From Hirudo medicinalis (lineage: Eukaryota > Annelida > Clitellata > Hirudinida > Hirudinidae), in the NCBI GenBank assembly GCA_011800805.1, contig MPNW01000090.1, positions 27,721 through 91,720 of the forward strand: 64,000 bases of DNA. The letters are read 5' to 3'. Positions 50,907 to 62,911 of this stretch are shown piece after piece. The notes below the pieces were generated by a model. The model did no database searches. It was not told where the DNA came from and saw only the letters and a program-made list of their open reading frames with translations. The stretch's first letter is position 1. Every line of letters begins with the position of its first letter. The position numbers were made by a program, and so were the translations under genes.

Positions 50907-53900
50907 ATGCGAAATACTGGTGGGCACAGTTTTGGGGACCAGAAGAATTCTGTCGAATCCGCTGAACAACAAAGAGGAGGGGAGTTTTCGATGGCAAGCT
51001 TTCAACTGGACGAACTGTTAAAAGAGTTGTCCAAAGAAGCTGGCTTCAAAACCAGGAGTGGCACGGCACAGAAGAATAGCAAGAAAAAGGGCATGATTAC
51101 AACCAAGGATGGAGCTGGTAGGACGTTTCTGAGCTGGGAGACTGAAGATGGAGTTGGAGCCTTCAAGGACCAGAAACCGACTCAGATGCGAGGTGGTTAC
51201 TTCTCAGAAGCTGACATCGACGTTGATAAAACAGTGAACACTTCTCCAAAACAGAAGGTCATTAACATTGAGTACCGTCCTAAGCAGAGATGTTATTCTG
51301 CCAAAGTCATCGAAAAGACGCAAACAAGGCAGGAGTACATAAAAGAAGAATACTTGGGAAACAAAAGTCAGAGCTCTGGAGCAAACAGGTTAGAGGATCA
51401 AGTCGCAGGCACTATCGCCGTCGACGGAAGAGCAAGTGCCTTCGGAACATTGTCTAACGAGATGAGTGGCAGACAGTTTCAGAGTCAGAAAATGTACTCA
51501 TCCGATGTGGAAGGTATCAAAGTTGCACCAATACCTCCACCTAGGAAGCACATCGCAAGTCCAGATCATTCATTTACGTCTTCGAGCACTCACTTCCAAG
51601 CCAGCAGACAACAACGAGAGCCAGACTTCTTCTCCAACACTTTGTCTCCTGTTTCATCGACAAGTACTCTGCGCAAAGGCAGGTTTGAAACGACCAACTC
51701 TCAACATCTCTCGCCGCCTCTTGAAGTCAAAGGAATAGCTCCAGCGTCGAGCACCTATGAGGAACACCACTGGCTGGAAGAACAGAAGAGAAAATTGGAT
51801 AGATCCAGGTACAGCGTCGACAGGATTACATCTACAGGTCGAGGAATCGACCACAGTTTTAGAAGTGGAAGCTTGGACATCGACCTAGATGATCTTGTCC
51901 AAAGAAATCTCACCAACAGGAGTGTTGCAGTCCATCAAATCTCCTCAACTCCCGGTGGAAGCGAAGTTGGATCAGTGGAAAAGGGTTCCTACTACATCTC
52001 CGGCATCGAGAGACCTGCTGTGAGGACTAAACTGCCTCAGACAAAGTATATCTTCAAGATAACTTCTCCAGATGACACTATCAAAGCACCAGCTCCAAAG
52101 AAAGTCGAGAAAGAAGTCTTTACGACGCACATCAGAGCTCCGCCTATACCTCCGTCGCCCCAGTTAGATCCAGGTATTACAAACAAGATAAATGTAGCCT
52201 AATCTTTACTCGCGCTGAGATATAAAGATATTAAGTAATGCTATGTTTCGTTTTTAAAGGCATAGTCAGTGAATCGAATCTCAGAGACTTGGAAAGCAGC
52301 TTGAAGCTGATGCTCGACAACACAGACAACTACAAAGAAGAGGTTTATTAATTTCAATGTATTCTCGCTTGATTTTATTTAGTCAAGAAGTGTCCATAAA
52401 TGTTTCCACATTACCAAGGAGCTGAAGAACATGTTTGTCTCTAGATGATTAAGCACATTCCTCACTCTTAATGGTTTAACTAATCTTAAATCATGATTAT
52501 TAGACGAAGGGATGCTAATTGCAATTACCCGGTTTCAAATCTCGCAAAACAGGAACATTTCAACAAGAAGTTGAGGCCAAAGAAGGATGATGAAGTCATT
52601 TCTTTGGAACCCATAGGACCAGGAGTTCAACTCTTAGAGCCAGAGATTGGTACTTTGAGAGGCCAGACTTTGAGATACCAGGGTAAGGGTCTCAAGTGTA
52701 ACAAATCGAGTTGACCTTAACCAGTATTTATAAAACAAGCCTTGGCAAGCTACTACTTTCTGGCCATTATTGTTACCAATGGCTGAATGTTTTAACAGAG
52801 ACTGGAATGGCGCCAAGAATGGAGTCAAGGTCGAACTCCTTGGCCCGCCATGTGGCGACTCCGAGAACCCTGAGCCCTTCAAATCAAGGATGCAACACCC
52901 TCAACAGCTACCCTAACCAAACAAGCAACTTTTCAATGTATGAGACTTATTCTCGCCAAGCCAACTCTAATCCCCAGCAGACTACTTTTCAGCCTCCAGT
53001 GCCAACCAACATGCCAAGCCATTTCAGCCGAAAAGATACCCTGGAATACGTGAAGCCGGTAGGTGATGTTGTCAAATGGAAAACTGATTGGAGTAATTAT
53101 GGTTAATGGATGCGATAGGACGATGTTTATGGGGTCGTGTCAAAATTTAGTCACGCAATCAGGCCAAATCATGCGCATCGTTATCTTGTTATTTTACGTC
53201 TGCCGGAAGCGCTACTACTTCCTTGGCATTTCTAATTTTTGATTGTTCTCAATTCAGGATGAGCAGTTTTTGCAATCGAGATAAAAATATCGAAATTATC
53301 TTTCGTTAAAAACTACAATCTCACTCCTGCAAAATCAGAAACGCATTATTTTCTTATCAGGCCGACAACTTTGCAGCTCAGCACCTGCAAACAGGTTCTC
53401 AGCAGCAGCAGCAGCATCAACAACAACAACAGCAACAACACTTCCAACAGCAACAACAGGTTCAGCCATTGGGAGCCGGATATCAACCTTGTTTCGTCTC
53501 ATCTCCAGTTGGAGGAGGATTCAGATCTGAGTACTCTTCAATGAGTTACACTCAAACGCTATCGAATGGACCAGTATCCTACCCCCATTCTATGCCGACT
53601 TCTCCGATGATGGGCCCTAAACCACTGGAGTGCATCTCGACCAATCAAAGCCAACATGAAATTTCGGTTCCCATCGCCGTGGAGGGGAGAAAGAGCAACA
53701 CCAGCAACATCCTCTTGTCTGATAGTTCGAGCCAAAGACACATTTCTTCATCGGCCTCAAACTTTAACCATCAGGAAAGTGGAGGCTCAAGTTACTCGGT
53801 CAACCAAGCAGCCAAAGAATCAGATTTGATCAGTTCTTCTCGCCAAATACCTGTCATCCAGGAACAAACAAAGGCAGACGATGCCTACGTAGCAAAAGGA

Positions 53901-55604
53901 TCTACGGGATCTCTAGCTGGAAGTTACAAGCTAGAGGATCGGGTGACCGAATCTTATACGGTTGTCGATAATGCTTCTCACCATGCAAGCCCTGATGTCA
54001 ATCGAAGGTAAATTGGTGCAGAATCGGGGCTAGGGTTAGGTCAAAGGTTAAGGTTAGATTACGGCAAGTTAAAGTTAGGTTTTAAGGCTGAAAGTGGGGC
54101 TACTTGTTTTGTGAAATACTCTTCTGGTTAAACTATGTAGGATAAATAATCACAGTTTTTCATTGGTTCAGCACGAGTTTGAGACTATCTCAGGGTATTT
54201 TTAGATTTTAACGAGAGTTTTTTAAGTTGAAACTCGGAGGAACGCATTGAGAAGGAAATTGAATTACAGAATCCAGATTCCTGCTGCTTTCGTAAATCCA
54301 GGGTCTTTATTGTTAACGCCGTTCAAAAATAATTGCCTATCATTGGGTTTATTATCCTAAAAACAAGCCAAATATGTTTCGGTAAAAATCAAATAAAATC
54401 TTAATAGCTGGACTGTATCTCCCTCCTCCAACATCGTGGCCACAAATAGTTCCTCCTGTAAGATCGAAGGTCAAAGCGAGAGAAGGACCGAGAGTTCAAA
54501 CGCCCAAATTGTCGAAAATCAGTCAGCCAGTCAGGCTTCTTTGACAGGTTTCGTACATGACTAGTAAAAGAATAATGAAATTAATTATTGATAATAATAA
54601 TATTTTAAGTAGCATCATAAATAATAGCTGAGTGATGATAGTGATGACGACGACGACGGCGATGATGATGCTTATGCAAAAGGAATTTTCTACTGCTTAG
54701 ATTATGAAGCCAAATTGGTCCGTGACACAGCTCACATTTGGCACAAGCCCCACATCACCAGACAAGAAGGTTTGACTTAAAACCATCTCCTTTCAAAACT
54801 TTAAGAATATCCATGACTGTATTTCATTTCAATCGGATTAGGAAAAGTTTTAAAATCTTTCTTTGTTAAAAATAATTTTCAATCTTCAGCCGTTGAAATG
54901 TTGCGGAACAAGCCGTCCGGTTCTTTCGTCGTCAGAAACAGTCACAGCTTTGCAGGGGGCTACGGACTGGCCCTCAAGGTGTCTCATCTGCCCCCGAATG
55001 TTCAGGCCAAAGGAGGTAAACGATGACGATGATGAAGATGATTACGATTATCATAATTGTCATTATTGTTATTAAATAGATGACTATGAAGCCAACTTGG
55101 TCAGGCACTACCTGATCGAATCGACGCCCAAAGGGGTGAAATTGAAGGGGTGCAGCAACGAACCGGTGTTCCGTGAGGCGCCTTATCTTAATTATCATTA
55201 GCCAATCAGCTTAATTATCATTAGCCGATCAACTTAATTATCATTAGCCAATCAACTTAATTATCATTAGCCAATCAACTTAATTATCATTAGCCAATCA
55301 ACTTAATTATCATTAGCCAATGAGCTTAATTACCGTTAGCCAATCAGCTCACATTATTCATTGATTAGTTAATACTTTTATTATTGAATAATATGTCAAT
55401 CAGTAGAGTTTTACCTTTTAAATTGGCATTTTCATATTCGTCGACAAATTGCAATCAAATTAACCAACGATGTACTGGAATAGGTTCAAGTGATTGTGAT
55501 TGATTTCGCAGCGAGTCTGAGTGCACTCATTCATCAACATTCAATCACTCCGCTCTCCCTTCCTTGTAAACTGATCATGCCGGAAGCAGGTTGGAACTAA
55601 ATTC

Positions 55605-55638
<34 letters not shown>

Positions 55639-57302
55639 CTCAGCTGTTGCGGTTGAGTTGAATGAATTTAATAATAATATTATTATTAATAATAATTAAT
55701 AATAAAAACAACATATTATTATCGTTATTAAAAATATATTATCTGTCTAAATAAAATATAAAATTGTTTTGAATATAATTAACAGAAATAAACATTCATT
55801 TTCATAAAAGATGCCATTTTTAATGTGAGTTGTGATTTTAAAACACATCCACTCAGACAAGAAGCCAGAAGTCAAGATGGACAGCCAAATCGTCGAAAGC
55901 GACTACGCCAACTACAACAGCACCACCAACACCAACAACACCAACACCAACAACACCAACACCAGCAACACCAACAACAACAGCAACAGCAACAGCGCTG
56001 TCGTCAGCAACTTCTCCTCTTATTCTGCAGCAACAACACAGAATACAAATAACAACAACATGAATACAGCCACGACAATAGTGAAAGACAACAACAACAC
56101 CGGCACACTCACCAGCGTAATCAGTAACTTTTCGACTAAAAGCCTTGGAGTTTCTGAGTCAAGCTCCCATCGTTAGAGATTAATTTTTAATAAAATTAAT
56201 AATAATAATAATAAATTTAATTTTTATTACAATAATTATTTTTTATTTCACTGACAAATACTAAAGTTTTACTCACAAAGTATTTTGATCTGAGATTTAT
56301 ATCTCTTCTACTTTCTTGCACAACCCCTAGCCTTACCTCCTTCCAAAATCATCTAGTTACTCTAACGTTAATAAAACAATTAACTTATTTATCTTCTTAA
56401 TTAAATCTAGTCGTACGATACCCTTATTCACAGACGGCCCAGCCCTGTACCTCGACAGCTTCAACACTGAGTCCTTGACGGGCCCTGAGGCAATGTGGAA
56501 GGCCATCAATATGATCCTGGAGCAGAACTGGAAGAATTTGTCAGTCATCAAGGTGGACTTCAGGGTCTCCACCCAGGGGGTTGTTCTCACGGACAGTAAG
56601 CACAAGTGAGGACACAATGATTTGCTTGGTTCTTCATTTTGGCGGGAAATTTTTTTGCCTGGATTTTTTGCCAAGGGATTGTTTTGAAATAATGCGCATG
56701 TTTCTGGCGTAATTAAAATATTTTACGCTAGACCTTTGGCGCTGAAATTCATAAATAATATAATATAATATTATTATTATATTATTATTAATATAATAAT
56801 TAATTATTAATTATAATTGATGTATTCAGTGTTACGTCGGATTATTATTTAAAGAATATTCATATCGACTTACAGATTGGAGATTAGTAATTTAAAATTG
56901 ATTCTTGACTTATCTCGACTTAACCAATGAGTTTGTCGATGTTTTGTATCTTTGTTTTTCGTTGTTTTTTGTTTTTTAAAGTCTTCCAAATATTCTTCTG
57001 CGTTGAGAAAAGTGATTGCATTATCATTGCAAAGATAAAATAATATTTTTTTTGCTTAAGTGAATTGCTTTTTTGCTTTAAGGCTTTTCTTTCGAAGACA
57101 TTACCCCTTGGACTTCATAAGTCACTGTGCTGTCGATCAAAGTGGCAAAAGGTATTAAGAAAGATCTTCGCTCGGATTTACAAAGTTTTCCAACTTTATT
57201 TAACAAGGATGGCAAAAATCATGATTTGACTACTTACGTAATACCGCAAATAAATTAAGATATCGATTTTATATATATAAATAAAATATTTATAACATAA
57301 TA

Positions 57303-57341
<39 letters not shown>

Positions 57342-57736
57342 TGATTTACTTCAATTTAATGTATTACTAATAATAAATACTGATTTATTCAATAAATCCA
57401 GCTGGAACATCACCGACAACGAGGGGAGAAAATATTCTGGAAGGTAACATTCGACGAACAACGACAAGAAATTAAACTATTGCAAAATAATATTACATAA
57501 CTTTAATAAATTATGATTGCATGAATATATTTATAATTATTATAAAATTATAAACGTAAGAAAACTTTGTTGCAATCCTTCAACAATTAACCCATCCATG
57601 CAGGGTTTTCGGTTTTGTGGCGCGAAAAGTGGGAAGCCAGGCGCATAACACCTGCCACTTGTTTTTGGAGATCGATCCAAAATTTTCAGCCACGACTGTA
57701 GTCACCTTGATCAACGACCTTCAGCAACAGATCTGA
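50907..57736 (+). CDS. tns: Tensin-like focal adhesion adaptor (SH2-PTB), short N-terminus
   Basis: The large first exon (50,907-52,173) starts MRNTGGHSFGDQ and has a paxillin-like LD motif (QLDELLKELSKE) and Pro-rich stretches (APIPPPRK, APPIPPSPQ). Further exons lie near 52,259-52,341, 52,500-52,682, 52,801-53,060, 53,363-54,007 (poly-Gln start) and 54,409-54,549 (WTVSPSSNIVATNSSS). The SH2 domain is spread over about 54,700-55,597: IWHKPHITRQEAVEMLRNKP, GSFVVRNSHSFAGGYGLALK, LVRHYLIESTPKGVKLKGCS, SALIHQHSITPLSLPCKLIM. An exon at 55,857-56,171 adds an Asn/Thr-rich linker. The PTB domain is 56,432-57,736: LYLDSFNTESLTGPEAMWKA, LFFRRHYPLDF, VFGFVARKVGSQAHNTCHLF. Tensins couple integrin tails to actin. 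No PTEN-like domain is visible, as in TNS4-type or fly tensins. The start is ambiguous: a second ATG at 50,991 precedes the LD motif. Confidence 0.92.
55187..55345. repeat. 23-bp minisatellite, about 7 copies, in a tensin intron
   Basis: The unit is CTTAATTATCATTAGCCAATCAA or close to it. It begins 15 bp after the SH2 exon ends. Six of seven copies contain AGCCAATCA or AGCCAATGA, a full match to the CCAAT-box (NF-Y) consensus; the other has a C-to-T-type change in the core (GCCGATC). Confidence 0.93.
55603..55635. repeat. (AAT)n microsatellite in a tensin intron
   Basis: About ten AAT units. Confidence 0.93.
57304..57340. repeat. (TA)n microsatellite in a tensin intron
   Basis: About 17 TA units with one TAC interruption. 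Confidence 0.93.
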
Positions 57737-58268
57737 GCCTCCGGTTCGCTGCCTTCCCCCGAGATCTCTCTCATCAAAATTCATGATTCAAGATTAATAT
57801 TCATGTTTATGCAAATGTTCGGTGTCATGTTTATTCATTTTCGGCATTTAGACTTGCTAGTTGTTCGAACCGCGCGATCTAACGGAATTTGAAAAGTGTT
57901 TTTGCCAGGATTTGAAGCCTTGGACTGAGGGTTACAACAACGGACGACTGTGGATTCATCAATACTTCCTGCGTCGCTAATGTCGTATTGAATGACCCAA
58001 CTTATTATATTATAATTATGATTGGCCTAATTATGACCTACAATATTTCTTCGTATTAACGTTCATTTAAATCTTAATGGCCTTCAAAATGATTTTCATC
58101 GACTCGATCACACGAATGATGGATTAAAAATATGTATTTATTTAGAAGGGCAGATGCTTCCTGGATGTAACTCGTGCTGCTTTGAGAGGATTTGTCGTGC
58201 CAGCATTTATTCGTTGGAATAAATTCTATATTTATTCTCGTGATGTAATCATAGTTATATTTCTAGTG

Positions 58269-58359
58269 TTATTATTATTATCATTTATTATTATTATTAT
58301 TATTATTGTCGTTATTATTATTATTATTATTATTATTGTCATTATTATTATTATTATTG

Positions 58360-58391
<32 letters not shown>

Positions 58392-58432
58392 GTCGTTATT
58401 ATTATNTATTATTATTATTATTGTCATTATTG

Positions 58433-58479
<47 letters not shown>

Positions 58480-58502
58480 GTCATTATTATTATTATTATT
58501 AC
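58269..58502. repeat. (ATT)n array with an undetermined base
   Basis: Over 230 bp of ATT units with GTC interruptions. The only N in the window is at 58,406 inside it, so its length in the assembly is probably unreliable. Confidence 0.95.
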
Positions 58503-59368
58503 TGAATTTATTGATACAACCGAGAGTAAAGAATCCAGGTGCATCACTAAATCATTCCCCAGGGATGGGAAATAATTTTTAAGTAAAATAGAAAAAAATA
58601 ATCAAAAATGGACGGCCGTTCATTGATATCCATCTTTAATAAATAACTTATACAACAATATGACACAACAATTACATAACAATTAAATCCTGTTTTCCAC
58701 GATTTACAAATTTAAATTGGAAATTGTAAGAAAAAAGATGGCAAGATGGCGACGTCTGTCGAATCGAAAAGAAAAGAACAGGTTTTTTCCCGCCGTGAGA
58801 TTTATTGAGGTTAATTATCCAAGCTTTTAGGCCGTAATAAGCTAAATAATAATGATAATTGAATTAATAATTTTATTGAATTAATAATTTTCTTGATCAT
58901 CGACATCCATAATGATGTCAATATCTTACCCTCTGAAAATGATCGCCAATCATGATCTCTCATTGACCTCATTGACCCTACCTGGAGTAATGACATCCGG
59001 TTCTAAGAATTCACCCTAAGCCCAGCATTCATCCTACTCTAGCCATAGTCCCTCATTGGACCACTCCCACACTGACCATTACCCTAATGAATGTCCTCTC
59101 AATTGTCATTCCCTACTATTATTCGATGTCACGTTGGTGCACGTTCAAAAGGTCGTTGGGATGTTTGGTGTGAGTTTGTGGATGAATGGGTTCATTTCCA
59201 GGGGCGGATGGGAGAGGGGATGGTGTACGAGTTAATGGGCAATTATCTCCCCTCTCGAGGAGGGCATTCTGAAGGACGATCGATTGATTCCTAAGTTCAC
59301 TTCGTTATGTTGTTGATGACTGATTATTTGGAGCGATTATCTTGAATGTCGATTTGTTTTATAATCTT

Positions 59369-59461
59369 AATAATAATAATAATAATAATATAATAATATA
59401 ATAATAATATAATAATAATAATATAATAATAATATAATAATAATAATAATAATAATAATAT
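59369..59461. repeat. (AAT)n/(AATAT)n array
   Basis: Mixed AAT and AATAT units. Confidence 0.93.
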
Positions 59462-59535
59462 GTGAAAGCATCAAGCTCCAGAACACAACGGAACTAAAAA
59501 TCTTAGTTCCCAAATGAGAAGCACAGGTATCATCT

Positions 59536-60076
59536 CTGAATGGATGAAAGTGATGCAATCAAAAACCTGCGAATGAAAGAAAAAGTCAAAAAAGAATCTT
59601 TGTGTCCTTGACCACTGTGAGACAAATCCTTGGAACACAGATGAGCTCTGGCAAAAAAATAACAGCCACAAACAGCTCAGCGATCCAGTCATGATGTACA
59701 GCTTTGGAGTTCCTGATTTGCTGCGGCTTGAAGTCCAACAACTGGATAGAATGACCAGGAAGAAATTGACCATGGGAGGAGTCCGCCATCCTAGAGCTGA
59801 TGTTGACAGATTGTATGTCAAACGAAGAAATGGAGGAAAAGGCCTTCTGGAACTTGAGGTAGTTTGTGATCAAACCATGGCTGGATTAGCAGACTACCTT
59901 GAACAAGAATACGCTAACGTCATGAAGACCGTCAAAATGACTGACCATAGCAGAAATAAGTATTCATAAAGAAACACGCTGATAAAGTCGGAACAGCATA
60001 TCTTTTGACAGACGTCACTCCTGGGAAAAACTTAACTAAAGTGGAGAAAGAGAAAATTGAAAAACAGAAAAATTAA
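59536..60076 (+). mobile_element. LINE reverse-transcriptase C-terminal fragment, frame-broken
   Basis: Three frames carry consecutive blocks: DESDAIKNLRMKEKVKKE, then VSLTTVRQILGTQMSSGKKI and TATNSSAIQS, then YSFGVPDLLRLEVQQLDRMT, RKKLTMGGVRHPRADVDRLY and NGGKGLLELE. This is the region after the catalytic core of R2/RTE-like reverse transcriptases in many invertebrates. At least two frameshifts break it. The coding end runs directly into an (AAT)n array, which probably represents its 3' tail. Confidence 0.82.
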
Positions 60077-60083
60077 AAACCCA

Positions 60084-60085
<2 letters not shown>

Positions 60086-60136
<51 letters not shown>

Positions 60137-60156
60137 CACTGAAACTAATAATAATG

Positions 60157-60187
<31 letters not shown>
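60086..60187. repeat. (AAT)n array after the LINE fragment
   Basis: About 30 AAT units interrupted by GACACTGAAACT. Confidence 0.93.
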
Positions 60188-60254
60188 TTAATGTTCATAA
60201 TTTCTCCCGGACACTTTAACAACAAAGGTCTCAGGTGTTAATTTTAGTAGTCTG

Positions 60255-60446
60255 AAATTCATAATAATAATAATTCATAATAAAATCTCACTCAATTTCA
60301 TAATAATAATAACTCATAATAATAATAGTCTCACTCAAATTCATAATAATAACTCATAATAATAATAGTCTCACTCAAATTCATAATAATAATAATTAAT
60401 AATAATAATAGTCTCACTCAAATTCATAATAATAATAATAATTCAT
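60255..60446. repeat. Tandem repeat of a CTCACTCAAATTCATAATAAT unit
   Basis: Four to five copies with variable numbers of AAT units, filling the gap between two copies of a unique block (60,200-60,238 and 60,446-60,485). Confidence 0.8.
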
Positions 60447-60482
60447 AATTTCTCCCGGACACTTTAACAACAAAGGTCTCAG

Positions 60483-61416
60483 GTGTTACGACTGTCTGTA
60501 CGACTCATCACGGGGGATGAGCAACAATTGTGAAAAGATTAGCGACGGAGGAGTTGGAATCATTTCAGATTGTTACGAGGACGTCTGCAGTAAATACTGG
60601 GAGCAAAGTAATCATAATTTTTTTTATTTTTTTTATAAAAATCAGTATCCAAGTAATTTTACAGATCCGGACGATCGTGCTCTGGAATTTTAGATGTGGA
60701 TGTAAGACTTGGATGTAGAATGTAGAATTTGAGTAGAAAAACAATTTTTATTATTATTATTATTATTTATATTATTATTATTATTATTTATATTTATATT
60801 ATTATTTTTATTATTATTATTTATATTATTATTTTTATTATTATTTTTATTATTATTTATATTATTTTTTTAAAATTATTATTTATATTATTATTTTTAT
60901 TATTATTATTTTCATTATTATTTTTATTATTATTATTATTATTATTTATATTATTATTTTTTATATCATTATTTTTATTATTTTTTTTTTATTATTATTA
61001 TTTATATTATTATTTTTATTATTATTTTTTCCATCTGCAACAATACATGTAGTTTGTCAAGAGGCTCAACCAAGACTACAAGCACCTTAGAGAGTAACTG
61101 TCCTTTGACGCTGCACTTAATAATGCAGGTGTCACTGGGCCAAGGTGAACGCCAGAATTCTTGAGACTTACCTTAACTGTCTGTCTTCGTCCACCCAGAT
61201 ACGTATACAGGGAATATCATCGTCGACCGGACGTGTGGCTACTCCAGGTACATCAAGAACGATACCGTTGGGTGTCGGTTCAAAGGTGAGAAGTTTTGGA
61301 GGATCCGGGAGTGTGTCTGCGAGGGTGAACTGTGCAATGGATCCCCACTCATAAAGCCGCCGGTGCTCCCAGGGACTTGCTTGGTAATCTCAGTTCTCAG
61401 CTTGGCATTGTGCTGA
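60483..61416 (+). CDS. Ly6/Quiver-like GPI-anchored protein, copy 1 (signal exon not found)
   Basis: Exon 60,483-60,607 follows CTCAG and reads CYDCLYDSSRGMSNNCEKIS then SDCYEDVCSKYWEQ. Exon 61,199-61,416 reads NIIVDRTCGYSRYIKNDTVG, then RIRECVCEGELCNGS and a hydrophobic end (CLVISVLSLALC). The CxxC start, the spaced cysteines, the closing CVCEGxLCN and a hydrophobic C-terminus are typical of Ly6/three-finger proteins of the Quiver/Sleepless type, usually GPI-anchored at the cell surface and acting on channels or receptors. The exon joins in phase (A/AT). The expected signal-peptide exon upstream was not found. Tandem with the next gene, which has the same exon plan. Confidence 0.75.
60740..61032. 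repeat. (ATT)n array inside the Ly6 copy 1 intron
   Basis: About 290 bp of ATT/TTT units; the Ile/Leu-rich frames across it are artefacts. Confidence 0.95.
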
Positions 61417-62624
61417 GCGCCGTACTGAGCCGTGTACTTAACACTGCATTGAACGCAGTACTGATCAGCGTACTGACTGGATATTCGTTAGGTTATATTC
61501 GCAGCATTTAAGTGATATAATTTCAAATTAATTCAATGTTTGTACGATTCGTCGTCGATATTTTAAATGCTTTTTTTTATTTTTTTTTTTAATAAATGGC
61601 TTTATTATTTATTTATTTTTTTTTTTTGTAATTTCACTGGGGACTGGAAATTAAATTTTATACTTGTTCGAGTTTCTTTGAGCTGCAAATTAAATATTCA
61701 TCTTCAAAAATAATTCCAATGTTCTAAAAATTATTAATAATATTAATTAAATTAAATATTTAAATTATATAAATTAATAATATTGAAAATATTAATCTTA
61801 AATCTTGTATTATTATTAATTAACATTATAATATTAAAAATTAAAAATTAATTATATAAATTAATAACATTAAAAATATTAATCTTAAATATTAAATTAT
61901 TAATTCATATTGTAATATTAAAAATTAATTATATAAATTAGTAATATTAATTAAGTTATCATTTGATAGAGAATACACCAAGCAGTCAGTACACTGAAGG
62001 TTTTTTAGGACATTCCAATAACTCAATATCATCCAAGCTGTCATGTTTTATCGTAGCTTTAAAAATCACTGACAAACAAACTAGGAATGATTATTATCAA
62101 GTTGAGATTCGCTGATCGACGATTTTAAAGTTTAAAATTAACTTTTTTAAATCTAAATTCGCAAATAAAGAAGATGAAATTGGGAAAATGAAAAAATAAC
62201 CTAACCCTGACCCTAACCCCGACACAAGGGTTAACCGAGGGACGCCAAACAATGCCCAAAAATGATCCACGAGCATGAACGACACCAATCAATGATAAGC
62301 ACATCACAAACAAAACCTAATCATCTTAGATTGCACTCTGTTTGAAATACAACGTCCTCAAAATAGCCCTATAAAGTCATTAACAGCACCAAAAAGGCCA
62401 GCCAAACTTGGGTGGACATAGACCCGACGGCCCACCCAGACGTAAACCCAGCTGCCCACCCAGACGTAAACCCAACTGCCTGCTTAGCAACTAAAGGGAT
62501 AAGTATGCTTAAGTAGTTCAATCAGTTTCAATCAGTTGAATTGATGCTTAAAAACTTGTCAACTTCTCAGCACTGGTAATTTGGTGCACATTGCATCAGA
62601 GAGTTTTGAAGAATCGGAAGGCAA
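61417..62624. other. Spacer between the Ly6 genes
   Basis: AT-rich, with a telomere-like stretch (CCTAACCCTGACCCTAACCCC at 62,200-62,221) and two 25-bp copies of CCCACCCAGACGTAAACCCA near 62,430-62,480. No exon seen. Confidence 0.45.
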
Positions 62625-62870
62625 ATGGATTCCACTCATGACTTGATCTTCCCGCTGGTCTTCGCTTCACTGATCTCGGCGTGTTCGTGTGAGGATTTTG
62701 AGTCGGTCGTGATTTTATTTGTAATTCCATTTGTTTTATATTTTTTTTTTTTTTAATTTTTAATTCAACTTTATGTGATATTCCGATGAATGAAGATGTT
62801 GTAATCAGATTGTATTTTATCGATAAAATAATTTATTAATACCATTAAATATCGACAACAACAACAACAG

Positions 62871-62911
<41 letters not shown>

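Larger units (their letters stand above)
57737..59535. other. Spacer after tensin, rich in ATT arrays
   Basis: No supported gene. It contains the (ATT)n arrays at 58,269 and 59,369. Confidence 0.5.

Noticed and set aside
55187..55345. CRISPR-like array
   Set aside because: Units are contiguous 23-bp tandem copies without spacers, in an animal intron.
58182..58575. Ile-, Leu-, Tyr- and Asn-rich frames
   Set aside because: They are translations of the ATT array and contain the undetermined base.
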